This document shows, in pieces, positions 23,261-31,884 of a stretch of DNA of 39,123 bases. The first letter of the stretch is position 1. Every line of letters starts with the position of its first letter. The position numbers and the translations under genes are program-made. Source of the DNA: a bacterium (GTDB lineage Bacteria; Auribacterota; UBA3054); contig JAFYHD010000115.1 of NCBI GenBank assembly GCA_017539325.1, positions 1 through 39,123 of the forward strand, written 5' to 3'. The notes below the pieces were generated by a model. That model saw only the letters and a list, made by a program, of their open reading frames with translations. It did no database searches and was not told where the DNA came from.

Positions 23261-25048
23261 TTATTGCTCATTTTCCTCATATAATGGCGATTCCTCTGCA
23301 ACCATTAGTGCATCAAACTGTGTATTACAATACCCACTATTTGCCTCAATAGGGCAAACAATTTTACCACCATAGGCATATTCGGAAACAATATTATTAA
23401 TTTTTACTTTCCACTCTGGCGCTGTCAAATTACGTCTTGAATCTGAGCATGCCAAAATCAAATCTATAAGAATCTTTGGTGAAATGTTGCCGCTTTCAAA
23501 CATTTGTCTGAATAAAAGATTAAATTGGTTCAATGTCAATGGCACTATTCGAAGATCAATACGCGTGTCATCTTTAAGATACCATATGCCCGTCTTAAAA
23601 GTCTCTGCCGTATTTGTATCAATAGAATTTGCAACAAATAAACCATATACCGGTTTATCATACGCCTCAATTAAATCAGCCACATGACGGCGAACTGGTT
23701 CACCCTCCATAGCTTCCTGACGTGAACTACTTGACAATGTAACTTCTCCGCAAATAACGCAATCATCAAATTCAGCAACAAGATCAGCCTTGCCACCCCC
23801 AGCTGTGTTAACTGGGAAAAAGTCTTGATCAATATTGAATGACCGAACTTGATATGGTTTATTTGCCAAATGATCAATAGCAAGAAACGATCGCCAAATA
23901 ACCCATTCTAAATATGCAGCAGCCTCATCTTTAGGAACAACAATTTCACTACCGTCATCATAGGTCTTGCTACCACCCCTATGCATGACAAGCTCCATAT
24001 AATCAGTTATTTCTTCCCACTTGTTACGTTGCTCATCCGCATATTTGATTTCATTGTTTATATCCAAAAGGCTCTGAAGGCTCATTCTAGCATTATTTAT
24101 ATCGGCCACAGTATCCAATTTGTATTGAGAAATATCATAGATAATTCCTCTGCTCTTCAGTAAAGTGGTCAAACTAATAAGTGCATCACGAGCACCTTCA
24201 ATGCTATCTGTTGGCAAAGGCGGAATGTTGTAAAGCAAACGAAGACGTTCCAACAAAGTTTGATTCGAAAATTGTTCAGATGCTAGTGTTACCGCTAAGG
24301 AATGATGTTCTGGAACAATTGCAATTCCACGTCCTTTCCTTTGAAATATACCAGATGCACGAAGATACCTTATATTCATATCTCCATACTCTTTGTAATT
24401 CTCAGCCTTATAACCATATCCCTGCTTAATTTTAGCCTCAGCATATGCTTTACGATCGAAAATTTTCTTAGCAGAAGATTTTTCCTTTTGCTCGCGCAGA
24501 GCAAGAAGATTTGACACAATAAGTTCAACCCGTGCCGTTGGGTCTGATGTCTGTATAAAAATTGCAAATTCGTTAAAATTAACAGAAGCAGAGCCTGTCC
24601 GCCTCTCCACTTCCAAAAGCACTTTCAACGTCCATCTGAGAGGTGAGAAAAAGTTGCCATCCCCTGCCTCAAACATGTGAACAGACATAGCCCTTAAAAA
24701 GCACTCTTGCACAGCAGAAAATGTATCGGCACTAATAAGCGCCTTCCCCAAAGGCGTTATACTGTCTGCATCGCCAATATTCTCTTGATTAAAACCCCAA
24801 TTGTTTTTAACTTGTGCAACCGTATAACCAAAAATATTCCATGCGAACCGCCACTTTCTGCCATATGTGCCATCAGGATCATTTTTGTTGCTGAGAATGC
24901 CTTCTTTTGCAAGATAATTGCCTAATTCTATTTCTTTTTCTCGGGAACGTATATTCCCAATCAATGTAGATCGCGAATAAGCTTTCAAGCCATCCTGAAT
25001 TCTTAATGGGTTTCTAACTCCCGTGTTCGACAAGCGCCAAATATCCAT
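23261..25048 (-). CDS. AlwI-family type IIS restriction endonuclease
   Basis: This 595-residue protein fits the AlwI/BspD6I family of type IIS enzymes, which recognise short asymmetric sites and cut a few bases away. The N-terminal two-thirds are helical DNA-recognition domains. The catalytic block near residues 380-460 carries GGGKADLVAEFDD with D422, then E435 in GEVTLS, then E448 in AMEGEPVRRHV. The two 13-residue spacings match D456, E469 and E482 of the BspD6I large subunit (recalled from memory). A threonine replaces the usual PD-(D/E)xK lysine, as in that family. The gene starts 3 bases after the methyltransferase gene. The recognition site is predicted to be a 5-bp asymmetric sequence such as GGATC or GAGTC, but cannot be read from the protein. 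Confidence 0.82.
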   Translation of the reverse strand: MDIWRLSNTGVRNPLRIQDGLKAYSRSTLIGNIRSREKEIELGNYLAKEGILSNKNDPDGTYGRKWRFAWNIFGYTVAQVKNNWGFNQENIGDADSITPLGKALISADTFSAVQECFLRAMSVHMFEAGDGNFFSPLRWTLKVLLEVERRTGSASVNFNEFAIFIQTSDPTARVELIVSNLLALREQKEKSSAKKIFDRKAYAEAKIKQGYGYKAENYKEYGDMNIRYLRASGIFQRKGRGIAIVPEHHSLAVTLASEQFSNQTLLERLRLLYNIPPLPTDSIEGARDALISLTTLLKSRGIIYDISQYKLDTVADINNARMSLQSLLDINNEIKYADEQRNKWEEITDYMELVMHRGGSKTYDDGSEIVVPKDEAAAYLEWVIWRSFLAIDHLANKPYQVRSFNIDQDFFPVNTAGGGKADLVAEFDDCVICGEVTLSSSSRQEAMEGEPVRRHVADLIEAYDKPVYGLFVANSIDTNTAETFKTGIWYLKDDTRIDLRIVPLTLNQFNLLFRQMFESGNISPKILIDLILACSDSRRNLTAPEWKVKINNIVSEYAYGGKIVCPIEANSGYCNTQFDALMVAEESPLYEENEQ

Positions 25049-25051
25049 TTT

Positions 25052-26965
25052 TTACTTTCTCCGAATGTGAACATCGTCATAACCGACAAAAAGAAATTCC
25101 TGCACTCGATTCCTATGTGAAACTGCTCCATTTTGATTGCCAAACGAATACGTATAATCAATAGGAACTACTTCAACATGCTGCTTATACTTTGACATAA
25201 TTGCAACCATCTCATCTTGTGATGGTAAGCTATTCGATGAATAAGATACAATTAACACACATTTTGCGTATTTCTTAAAAAGGGCATCAAATGCAGTTGC
25301 CGCTCCGTCTTTAGTTGAAAAAGGGGTGGGATAATTCTTGATTTTTTTTGTCTGTGTGTTCTCCTGAATTTCAACCCCTTCCCAATTCCTTGCAAGGCCT
25401 TCAACAAAATGATATCTACGCACATATTCATTATCTGAAAAAGGTGAATAGTATGGAGGATCGATATAGACGAGGTCGCCCTTTGAACGTAGTTCAAAAA
25501 CATCACCACAGACAGCACGATTTTTCTTTCCATTGCTAAAGACAGCTGCATTTACAACAGCCACATTATCAAGAAATTGCTGCCTAAACGAAAGTTTCAA
25601 ATCTTTTCTACCATCATCATACTTCCCAAGACCTACGTATGTGAACAAACCCCTGGGCCTTTTTTTCATGCATGCACGTATAAGAGCTGACATAGCTATT
25701 GCCCGTTTTAAAGGATTTGTCATACGACTAATATTTCCACGTACAATATCAATAAAATCGTTTTCTTCGTCAGTAAAATATAAATTCCTAAATGTTTTAG
25801 AGACAAAATGGTTTATTTTTCCCTTTTTGACCATGAGTTCCAGTGCTTCCGCCTCTGACAAACGAATGCTATTATTCTCAATCATAGCCTTACTGAAAGT
25901 ATATGACATATGCATATAATCATTGCTAGTCACACGCAAGCCATGTGATTTCAGCATATAGCCAACAATTCCGGACCCTGAAAACAAATCTATAGCAGAA
26001 TTAAATTCAAAACGCTGTGCTTGTGCCCAAATTTCATCAAGTAATTTTCTTTTTGAGCCCATGAAACGTGTTGGCGGGTACTTGGTAATCTGTGCAGAAG
26101 CGTTTCCGGTAGAAGGCACCGAAAAAGGTGTTATGGATACAATTACATCTTCACCATTACGTGTGTCAACTTTACTTGAAATATACCGCTTGGTCTGTAT
26201 TACCTTTATTGGGTATTTCCCATACAATTCCTTAACAAGTTGAGCATTTGAATTTGTCAAAATCATGCTAACGCCATTTAATCGTAGAGTATCTACTAAT
26301 TCTGCAAGTTCGCGTTGATCTTTTTCATAAAACTGCTCTTTAGTATAACGTTTAAAATCAGCATACTCAGATATAGGAACATATGGTGGGTCTAGAAAAA
26401 CAAAATCTCCAGACCTGGCATATTTCATCAAAACTTGCTTATAATCTTCGCATAGAATAGTCGCATTAGCAAGTATTGATGATGCTGCACGTAATCCATC
26501 AGCATCACAAATATTCGGATTCTTATAGCGTCCAAAAGGACAATTAAACTCACCTTTTCGATTAACACGGTATAGACCATTAAAACATGTTTTATTCAGA
26601 TAAATCGTTCTCGCAGCAGCTTCAGCTGATGGCAAGGTTGTCCAATCTTGATTTCTGACATTGTAAAACATCTCTGATGTGTTTTCATAAGAACGAAGAT
26701 AATCAATAACTTCTTCAACGTTCTGAGACACCTGAACATAGCAATTGATAAGTTCTGGATTGCTATCTGCAATAACAGCTTTTTTAGGTTTGATAGCAAA
26801 GAAAAGCGCTCCGCCACCGAAAAATGGCTCTATATAAGTATTATATTTCCCTGGTATCATAGGAATAATATCATCAAGCAATTGGGATTTTCCACCCGCC
26901 CATTTTAAAATCGGCTTTACCCGGTTATATATAATATCCTCTACAGATAATTTTTCATCAGACAT
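25052..26965 (-). CDS. Double D12-class adenine-N6 DNA methyltransferase
   Basis: The 637-residue protein contains two complete Dam/D12-type adenine methyltransferases in one chain. The first (about residues 14-285) has KWAGGKSQLL, FFGGGALFFA (cofactor motif) and DPPY at 192-195. The second (about 295-632) has FMGSKRKLLDEI, DLFSGSGIVGY and DPPY at 502-505. This is the M.FokI layout (647 residues, also two DPPY motifs), in which each half methylates one strand of an asymmetric site. It sits between the RHH gene (6-base gap) and the restriction gene (3-base gap). It protects the host genome from the downstream enzyme. Strongly AT-rich composition suggests horizontal transfer. Confidence 0.92.
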   Translation of the reverse strand: MSDEKLSVEDIIYNRVKPILKWAGGKSQLLDDIIPMIPGKYNTYIEPFFGGGALFFAIKPKKAVIADSNPELINCYVQVSQNVEEVIDYLRSYENTSEMFYNVRNQDWTTLPSAEAAARTIYLNKTCFNGLYRVNRKGEFNCPFGRYKNPNICDADGLRAASSILANATILCEDYKQVLMKYARSGDFVFLDPPYVPISEYADFKRYTKEQFYEKDQRELAELVDTLRLNGVSMILTNSNAQLVKELYGKYPIKVIQTKRYISSKVDTRNGEDVIVSITPFSVPSTGNASAQITKYPPTRFMGSKRKLLDEIWAQAQRFEFNSAIDLFSGSGIVGYMLKSHGLRVTSNDYMHMSYTFSKAMIENNSIRLSEAEALELMVKKGKINHFVSKTFRNLYFTDEENDFIDIVRGNISRMTNPLKRAIAMSALIRACMKKRPRGLFTYVGLGKYDDGRKDLKLSFRQQFLDNVAVVNAAVFSNGKKNRAVCGDVFELRSKGDLVYIDPPYYSPFSDNEYVRRYHFVEGLARNWEGVEIQENTQTKKIKNYPTPFSTKDGAATAFDALFKKYAKCVLIVSYSSNSLPSQDEMVAIMSKYKQHVEVVPIDYTYSFGNQNGAVSHRNRVQEFLFVGYDDVHIRRK

Positions 26966-26971
26966 AAACTT

Positions 26972-27160
26972 TTACCTTTTACCGTTTTTCATTTTAATCT
27001 GCTTATTTGCTTCCCTTTCATCGAAAAACATAGACACAATTCGTTCAAACGCCATTGTCTTTGTTTGCCCAACTTCATCACAATAAGCATTAAATTTTCG
27101 CATCAAGTCAGCATCGACCTTCATGTGGAGTGATATATAGTCTTTTCTTTGCCTTGCCAT
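26972..27160 (-). CDS. Small ribbon-helix-helix regulator of the RM operon
   Basis: This 62-residue basic protein fits the ribbon-helix-helix (CopG/Arc/MetJ) pattern: an N-terminal strand (KDYISLHMKVD), then helices ADLMRKFNAYCDEVG and KTMAFERIVSMFFDERE. Such proteins bind DNA as dimers. It is the first gene of the restriction-modification operon, 6 bases before the methyltransferase. The promoter just upstream contains short repeats, including GTGTACAC over the -10 box. It probably acts like a controller (C) protein, delaying or limiting restriction after entry into a new host. Classical C proteins are helix-turn-helix, so this would be a different solution. AGGA lies 9 bases before the ATG. 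Confidence 0.75.
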   Translation of the reverse strand: MARQRKDYISLHMKVDADLMRKFNAYCDEVGQTKTMAFERIVSMFFDEREANKQIKMKNGKR

Positions 27161-27210
27161 AACTTGCTTCCTAATTCGTATGAAAAAAATGTTATATCTA
27201 GTAGTTCATT

Positions 27211-27239
27211 AGTGTACACCTTTGGACACAAAAAGTCAA
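27211..27239 (-). promoter_or_regulatory. Promoter of the restriction-modification operon
   Basis: On the minus strand, TTGACT (27234-27239) and TACACT (27211-27216) are separated by 17 bases. The palindrome GTGTACAC (27212-27219) overlaps the -10 box and is a candidate operator for the RHH protein encoded first in the operon. Leader length is about 45 bases. Confidence 0.7.
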
Positions 27240-27341
27240 TTCTTTTGGGCTATAATAAAGCCCCAAAAATGTTGTCACTAAAATAATTTTGATCTAATAG
27301 AATCTAACAATGTCTGTAATATTTATTTAAAATCATTTTAA

Positions 27342-27369
27342 CAAAAAGTCCTAGCGGGTGCTAGGCTTT
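27342..27369 (-). terminator. Terminator after the Fic gene
   Basis: The stem CCTAGC / GCTAGG with loop ACCC (minus strand) is followed by ACTTTTTG. It starts about 40 bases past the Fic stop and separates the Fic transcript from the restriction-modification promoter. Confidence 0.75.
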
Positions 27370-27407
27370 ATTGTCATAAAATTGCGACTTTTGGGATGGG
27401 TTTGTGG

Positions 27408-28277
27408 TTAGGGTTCTTCGTAGTAGTAGGAGTAATCTATTCCCTTCATGAACATCTCACGGTCGTTAATTTTTGAGGTGAGAGCGTCTCGGAGGAGTTT
27501 CTTGATTTGAGTGCTATCAGTGACACTCTGGCGCATTGCGTCGAGGTAGTATCGTTTGTCGATTTTGCTCCAATCGACGCAGCGTTTGAGCGACCGCTTC
27601 AGCATGAGGTCGAGCCAGATGCGCGTGGCGCGACCGTTGCCTTCCATAAATGGGTGTGCAATGTTCATTTCGATGTACTTGTCGGCAATTTCGTCAAATG
27701 TCGTTTCCGGCATTCTCTCGATTACTGGAAGCGTCGCAGCAAAGTTTTGCGCATTGGCGAATGTGAACCCGTCTTTAGAGATGTTCAAGGTTCGTATTTG
27801 CCCGGCGAAGTCATAAAGTCCTCCGAAGAGATAGGCGTGGATCTGCTGGAGACACTTCACCGTCCCCGGTTCGAGACCGGCCAAAATGCCGCTTTCAAAA
27901 AGGGCATACGCCTTTTTCTTGCTCTGTCCATCGATGGTGCTGTCGGAGTAGAGGAACCAGTCTAGGAAGGCAGTAGCGCGGTCGTTGGGTATCTTTTTGG
28001 CAAGTGCGATGACGCCATCAGAATCTAGAACATCGCTCAACCTGCGTTTGCCATCGGGAGCCACCAATTTCAACTGGGTAGTGGCACTAACCAGTTGGTC
28101 ATTTTCGCGCCTCAACTTCGCCTTTAGCCACTTCCAATAGTTCCTGGTCTTGGCGTAATCGACTTCCTGATTGATGGCTGCTATGACATCCAAAGCAGAG
28201 AACCACCATTTCGTCGCTTCGTCGTCCCAGACGGCGCGCACCTCACAATCGTTGAAAAAGCGGATCGAAAGTTTCAT
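27408..28277 (-). CDS. Fic-domain protein with Bro-N-like N-terminus
   Basis: Fic enzymes usually transfer AMP (or another nucleotide moiety) to a hydroxyl on target proteins. In this 289-residue protein, residues 1-115 resemble the phage-type Bro-N/KilA-N domain (FFNDCEVRAVWDDEATKWWFSALDV, a run ending in DWFLY). Residues 125-270 are a Fic domain with an intact HPFMEGNGRATR motif (H208-R216), so it should be active. The C-terminal tail (NDREMFMKGIDYSYYYEEP) resembles tails of class III Fic proteins that carry their own inhibitory helix; that reading is tentative. No separate antitoxin gene is adjacent. It starts 30 bases after the esterase stop with a good ribosome site (AAGGAAA), so it may be co-transcribed with the glycan genes. 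Toxin, defence or regulatory roles are open. Confidence 0.85.
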   Translation of the reverse strand: MKLSIRFFNDCEVRAVWDDEATKWWFSALDVIAAINQEVDYAKTRNYWKWLKAKLRRENDQLVSATTQLKLVAPDGKRRLSDVLDSDGVIALAKKIPNDRATAFLDWFLYSDSTIDGQSKKKAYALFESGILAGLEPGTVKCLQQIHAYLFGGLYDFAGQIRTLNISKDGFTFANAQNFAATLPVIERMPETTFDEIADKYIEMNIAHPFMEGNGRATRIWLDLMLKRSLKRCVDWSKIDKRYYLDAMRQSVTDSTQIKKLLRDALTSKINDREMFMKGIDYSYYYEEP

Positions 28278-28307
28278 TGCAGATTTCCTTGCGGCTCGGT
28301 CTATTTT

Positions 28308-29798
28308 TTAATTCGTTTCGTTGATTATTTCGAAGGGAGGAAGCGGGAGGTTGGAGTCTTCCGAGAAGATGGAGCCTTCGTAGGGGGGCTGGGCAAGGTA
28401 GCGGAGGCTCTTTGGGTTTTTGACTTCCGGGGAGGAGACGATGAGCTGGGTGCCTTTTAATTGACTGTCGTTATGAGTTTCGTTCAGGAGTTTGGCGGGA
28501 TGGAATTCTCCGTCCGCTCCAGCGATCTCGAAGCCTTTGGGTTCGGAGCGGTCGTCGTTGTAGTAGTACCAGTTGTGGTTGTCGAAACTAAGGATGAACT
28601 TGTCGCCTTCGATGATGTATTTCGTGAGCTTCGGGCTGTCCGCTATGATGTCCGAGCGGCCGTAGTCGTTTCTGAGGGCGTGTAGGGCCAGTCTTCGGGC
28701 GACGATCTCTTTTTTGTTGGGATGGACGTCGTAGAAGTTGCCGATGTCGGCGGTGGAGACAAAGGCGGCGTTCTTTTCCTGCTCAGCGAACTTGTGCTGG
28801 GCGAGGCGGAGCCTGTAGTACTGATCGTCGAAGGGGGCGAGCTCAACGAAGTAGATCTTGAGATTCGGATTCTGGAATTCCTTCTTCCAGCCGTCGTAGA
28901 GGGCCTGCATCTTGTCGGCGTAGATCTCGTGCTCGAAGCTGTTCTGGCAGCCCTGGTACCAGATCATGCCTCTGGCGGCGTAGGGCGCGAAGGGATTGAC
29001 CATGGCGTTCCAAAGAACGGTGGGCTGTTCATGGAACCAGGTAATGGCGCCAAGGGCCATGCTTTGGTCCCATTTGTTGGTGACGGGATACTCGGCGAAG
29101 GCTTTGAGCGTCGGGTGATTCTCGTAGCCGGAACGGGGCGTCCAGGCGTCGATGTTGGTGCCGCCCCAGCTGGCGTCGATTATGCCGATGGGGATCTCCA
29201 AGCTGGCGTAGAGCTGCAGGGCGTAGTAGAAAGCGATGGCGGAGATGGTCTTCTTGTCGGGACTCTGATCGTGGCATTCCGTAATAGCTTCCCCGGTGAA
29301 GGGACGCCACTGGCAGTTGATGTCTTTTTGGGGTTGGACGTTCCAGGCCCTGTGGGGCTTGATGAAGCGGATGTAGTTGTTTTGAGTGATAGTGAGCATC
29401 ATCTTGCCGTAAGCGTCGCGGTAACGCACGCCGTCGTCCCACAGGGGGCACTCCATGTTGCTCTGTCCGGATGCCAGCCAGACTTCGCCGACGAGGATGT
29501 CGTTCGCTTCTTTTTTTTCATCGGAATCGAAGGATCTGACAAGCAGCGTCCTCGGCTCTTTGGAAGCGTGCATGGGCGCGAGGGTGGCTTTCCAATTGCC
29601 GTTGTAGTCGGCTTCGGCCTTGGCTATCTGTTCGGCGAAAGTTATTTCAAGGCGTTCCTTCACGTTGGCGGTGCCCCAGATGGTGACGGGCATTTCGCGC
29701 TGGAGAACGGCGTGGTCTTTGAAGGGCGTGCCGAGCTTGATCTCGGCTGAGGCTTGGAAGGCCAAAACGATGGTTAGAAAAAATAATGCTTTCTTCAT
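28308..29798 (-). CDS. Secreted sialate O-acetylesterase
   Basis: This 496-residue exported SGNH-type esterase has a signal peptide (about residues 1-18), an N-terminal beta domain, GQSNME with serine S113, DASWGGTNIDAWTPRSGYE, IWYQGC and the catalytic pair D357/H359 in DVHPNKKEIVARR. It is a close paralogue of the product of 20305-22449 over the esterase part but lacks that protein's roughly 200-residue C-terminal domain. It starts 3 bases after the alpha-galactosidase stop, with AAGGAA as ribosome site inside the end of that gene, and so is coupled to it. Together with the galactosidase and the double hydrolase it probably de-acetylates and trims host or plant glycans in the periplasm or outside the cell. 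Confidence 0.88.
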   Translation of the reverse strand: MKKALFFLTIVLAFQASAEIKLGTPFKDHAVLQREMPVTIWGTANVKERLEITFAEQIAKAEADYNGNWKATLAPMHASKEPRTLLVRSFDSDEKKEANDILVGEVWLASGQSNMECPLWDDGVRYRDAYGKMMLTITQNNYIRFIKPHRAWNVQPQKDINCQWRPFTGEAITECHDQSPDKKTISAIAFYYALQLYASLEIPIGIIDASWGGTNIDAWTPRSGYENHPTLKAFAEYPVTNKWDQSMALGAITWFHEQPTVLWNAMVNPFAPYAARGMIWYQGCQNSFEHEIYADKMQALYDGWKKEFQNPNLKIYFVELAPFDDQYYRLRLAQHKFAEQEKNAAFVSTADIGNFYDVHPNKKEIVARRLALHALRNDYGRSDIIADSPKLTKYIIEGDKFILSFDNHNWYYYNDDRSEPKGFEIAGADGEFHPAKLLNETHNDSQLKGTQLIVSSPEVKNPKSLRYLAQPPYEGSIFSEDSNLPLPPFEIINETN

Positions 29799-29801
29799 TT
29801 T

Positions 29802-31874
29802 TTATTCCTTTTTGTTTTTCGGGCAGTCGGGGCATTGGATCTCGGTTTCCTCTTCGCTTTTGGGAGCCGGCTTGACGTTCCTGATGTCGGTGAGGCCTTC
29901 AACGAGCTTGCCGTCCGGCTTGGGGAAGAACCTGACCAGCTGGGTGGCGTGGCTGGGAACTTCGCAGGAGTAGTTCTTAGAGAAGATGCCGATGTCCTGC
30001 TGGCGCCAGAGGTCCCTGGCGAGCCAATGGCCTTCCAGGCCAAGGCTCTTCATGTCGGCGACAATGGTAATTTTGGGAGGTCGCTTGGATTTGTTGAAGA
30101 AGGCCATGACGATGGAGCCGTCGGACATGGGCTTGGCCCAGATCTCGCTCATATCGTCTTCCTTGATCCTGGCGGCCTGGGCGCCCAGTTCGTCCTGGTT
30201 CACTTCGATGACTTCGTCGTTGGTAAGAAGGGAGAGGGTGAATTCGTCAAGGTCGGTGAGGTCACAGCCGATGAGGAGAGGAGAGCAGAGGATGGCCCAC
30301 ATGGACATGTGGGTGTACTGCTCATTCTGAGTCAGTCTGGTGGGATGGAGGGCGCCCCAGCCGACTTTGCCTACAATCAGCATGTCGGGGTCGTTCCAGC
30401 CGTCCGGTCCGGCGTAGATCCACAGGGGGACCTGCTGCTGCAGGATCCCGAACATGCTGTCATATGTGTCGGTAATGTCGCCGGTGGTGCGCCAGCAGCT
30501 TCCATTTACTTCGTTGCCCCACTTGGAGACATCGCCCCAGCCGTACTGGCAGAGAGAAAAGAGGATGTCGCGGTTCTGGGATTTCAATGCCTTGCCCATC
30601 TGAGTGTAGGGCTTGGTCCAGTAAACTTTCCCTTCGCCTGTTGCTACTCTGGAATAAGAGCACCAGTCGTATTTGAGATAGTCGTAGCCCCAATCGGCGT
30701 AAGTCTTGGCGTCCTGTTCCTCATGCTCCCAGCTGCCGACGCAGCAGCCGCAGGTCTCGGGACCGGGAGAGGAATAGAGGCCGATGCGCAGACCCAAGGA
30801 GTGGACGTAGTCGGCAAGGCCTTTCATGTCGGGGAAGCGCTTGTTGGTGGCGATCGTGCCGTCCGGGAGTCTCTCCGGGCCCATCAAAGTAGCGTCGTGC
30901 TTTTCCCTCGGGCGGTTCTGCCAGAAGTCGTCGATGTTGATGTAGTTCCAGCCGTGGTCTGCCAGGCCGGACTTTACCATGGCTTCCGCGGCCTTTTCGA
31001 TATCTTTTTGGGAGACCTTGCCGGCGAAGCAGTTCCAGCTGTTCCAGCCCATGGGAGGTGTGAGGGCGATCTTGTCCCCCACCGTCAGTTTCAGAGTCCT
31101 TTGGGTTTCGCCCAGGGCGTTCTTGGCCTTGAAGGTGATGATGTAGTCGCCGGCGGTCTTGACGCTGCCGGTGAGGATACCAGTCTTTTTATCGAAGCTC
31201 GTGCCTTCGGGAAGATTCTCAGCCGAGAATTCCATGGGGCGGTCGCCGGAAACGGGCAGGCGGTAGATGATCGGGTGGTCAGGTCCCACGCCGAAAACTT
31301 TCGGGCCGTTGATGCGCGGCGTTTTCGGGATCTTGGGGCTTAGGATGCCGAGCTGCTCGGAACTTCTTACCATGGGTTCTATCACGGCTCCGTCTTCCGC
31401 GATGAAGACCGCCTTACACCAGTCGGCGTGGTCGCACTCCTCGCCGTCGATCTTGTCTATCTCGAGCTCGACTTTTTTCGCACCCTTGAGGTCGGCCTTC
31501 AAAAGGGCCGGGCCGCGGTTGCCGGCTTTGTCGCCAAGCTCCGGAGTTTCCGCCACCAGCTTATCGTCGGCGTAAACTCTGAAGATGACGGAAGCGCCTT
31601 CCTCGGCCTCGTCGTCGATGCCCACCACCGCTCCGAAGGCGACGGTCTTGCCGTCAAGTTTGTAAAGCGCCTCGCCGGGGGAATGCGAGCCAACGCCTCT
31701 TTCATAGACCTTGCCGGCTATTTTCAGAGGATTGCCGTCCACGCTGCGGTTTCTGGCGGCGGTCTTCCAATTCTGCCTGATGTGGTCAAGCGGCATCGAA
31801 TCGAGCCAGATGTTGGTTACTGCCAAAGCGTCGAGCGCGGCGAAAAGGCAAAGTGCGAGGCAAAGTTTCTTCAT
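29802..31874 (-). CDS. Secreted alpha-galactosidase (GH27) with NPCBM domain
   Basis: The 690-residue exported enzyme is predicted to release terminal alpha-galactose (or alpha-N-acetylgalactosamine) from glycans. A signal peptide (about 1-18) is followed by an NPCBM-type carbohydrate-binding domain (about 20-155; GVGSHSPGEALYKLDG), a putative Ig domain (about 190-265; LPEGTSFDKKTGILTG) and a GH27 barrel (about 270-600). The catalytic nucleophile is D403 in LKYDWCSY and the acid/base is probably D466 in CWRTTGDI, by comparison with human alpha-galactosidase A. PPMGWNSWN marks the barrel start. A small beta domain and a tail with two cysteines (CPDCPK) close the protein. It lies 10 bases after the double hydrolase gene and 3 before the esterase, in one operon. 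Confidence 0.92.
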   Translation of the reverse strand: MKKLCLALCLFAALDALAVTNIWLDSMPLDHIRQNWKTAARNRSVDGNPLKIAGKVYERGVGSHSPGEALYKLDGKTVAFGAVVGIDDEAEEGASVIFRVYADDKLVAETPELGDKAGNRGPALLKADLKGAKKVELEIDKIDGEECDHADWCKAVFIAEDGAVIEPMVRSSEQLGILSPKIPKTPRINGPKVFGVGPDHPIIYRLPVSGDRPMEFSAENLPEGTSFDKKTGILTGSVKTAGDYIITFKAKNALGETQRTLKLTVGDKIALTPPMGWNSWNCFAGKVSQKDIEKAAEAMVKSGLADHGWNYINIDDFWQNRPREKHDATLMGPERLPDGTIATNKRFPDMKGLADYVHSLGLRIGLYSSPGPETCGCCVGSWEHEEQDAKTYADWGYDYLKYDWCSYSRVATGEGKVYWTKPYTQMGKALKSQNRDILFSLCQYGWGDVSKWGNEVNGSCWRTTGDITDTYDSMFGILQQQVPLWIYAGPDGWNDPDMLIVGKVGWGALHPTRLTQNEQYTHMSMWAILCSPLLIGCDLTDLDEFTLSLLTNDEVIEVNQDELGAQAARIKEDDMSEIWAKPMSDGSIVMAFFNKSKRPPKITIVADMKSLGLEGHWLARDLWRQQDIGIFSKNYSCEVPSHATQLVRFFPKPDGKLVEGLTDIRNVKPAPKSEEETEIQCPDCPKNKKE

Positions 31875-31884
31875 TTGTTTCTCC

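Noticed and set aside
22490..27340. Insertion sequence or integrative element
   Set aside because: The block looks foreign, but no transposase, integrase, tRNA target or clear terminal repeats are visible, so it is not called a mobile element.
29835..31343. Plus-strand open frame of 502 codons
   Set aside because: It is antisense to the GH27 alpha-galactosidase, which has clear catalytic motifs. The plus translation shows no recognisable domain.
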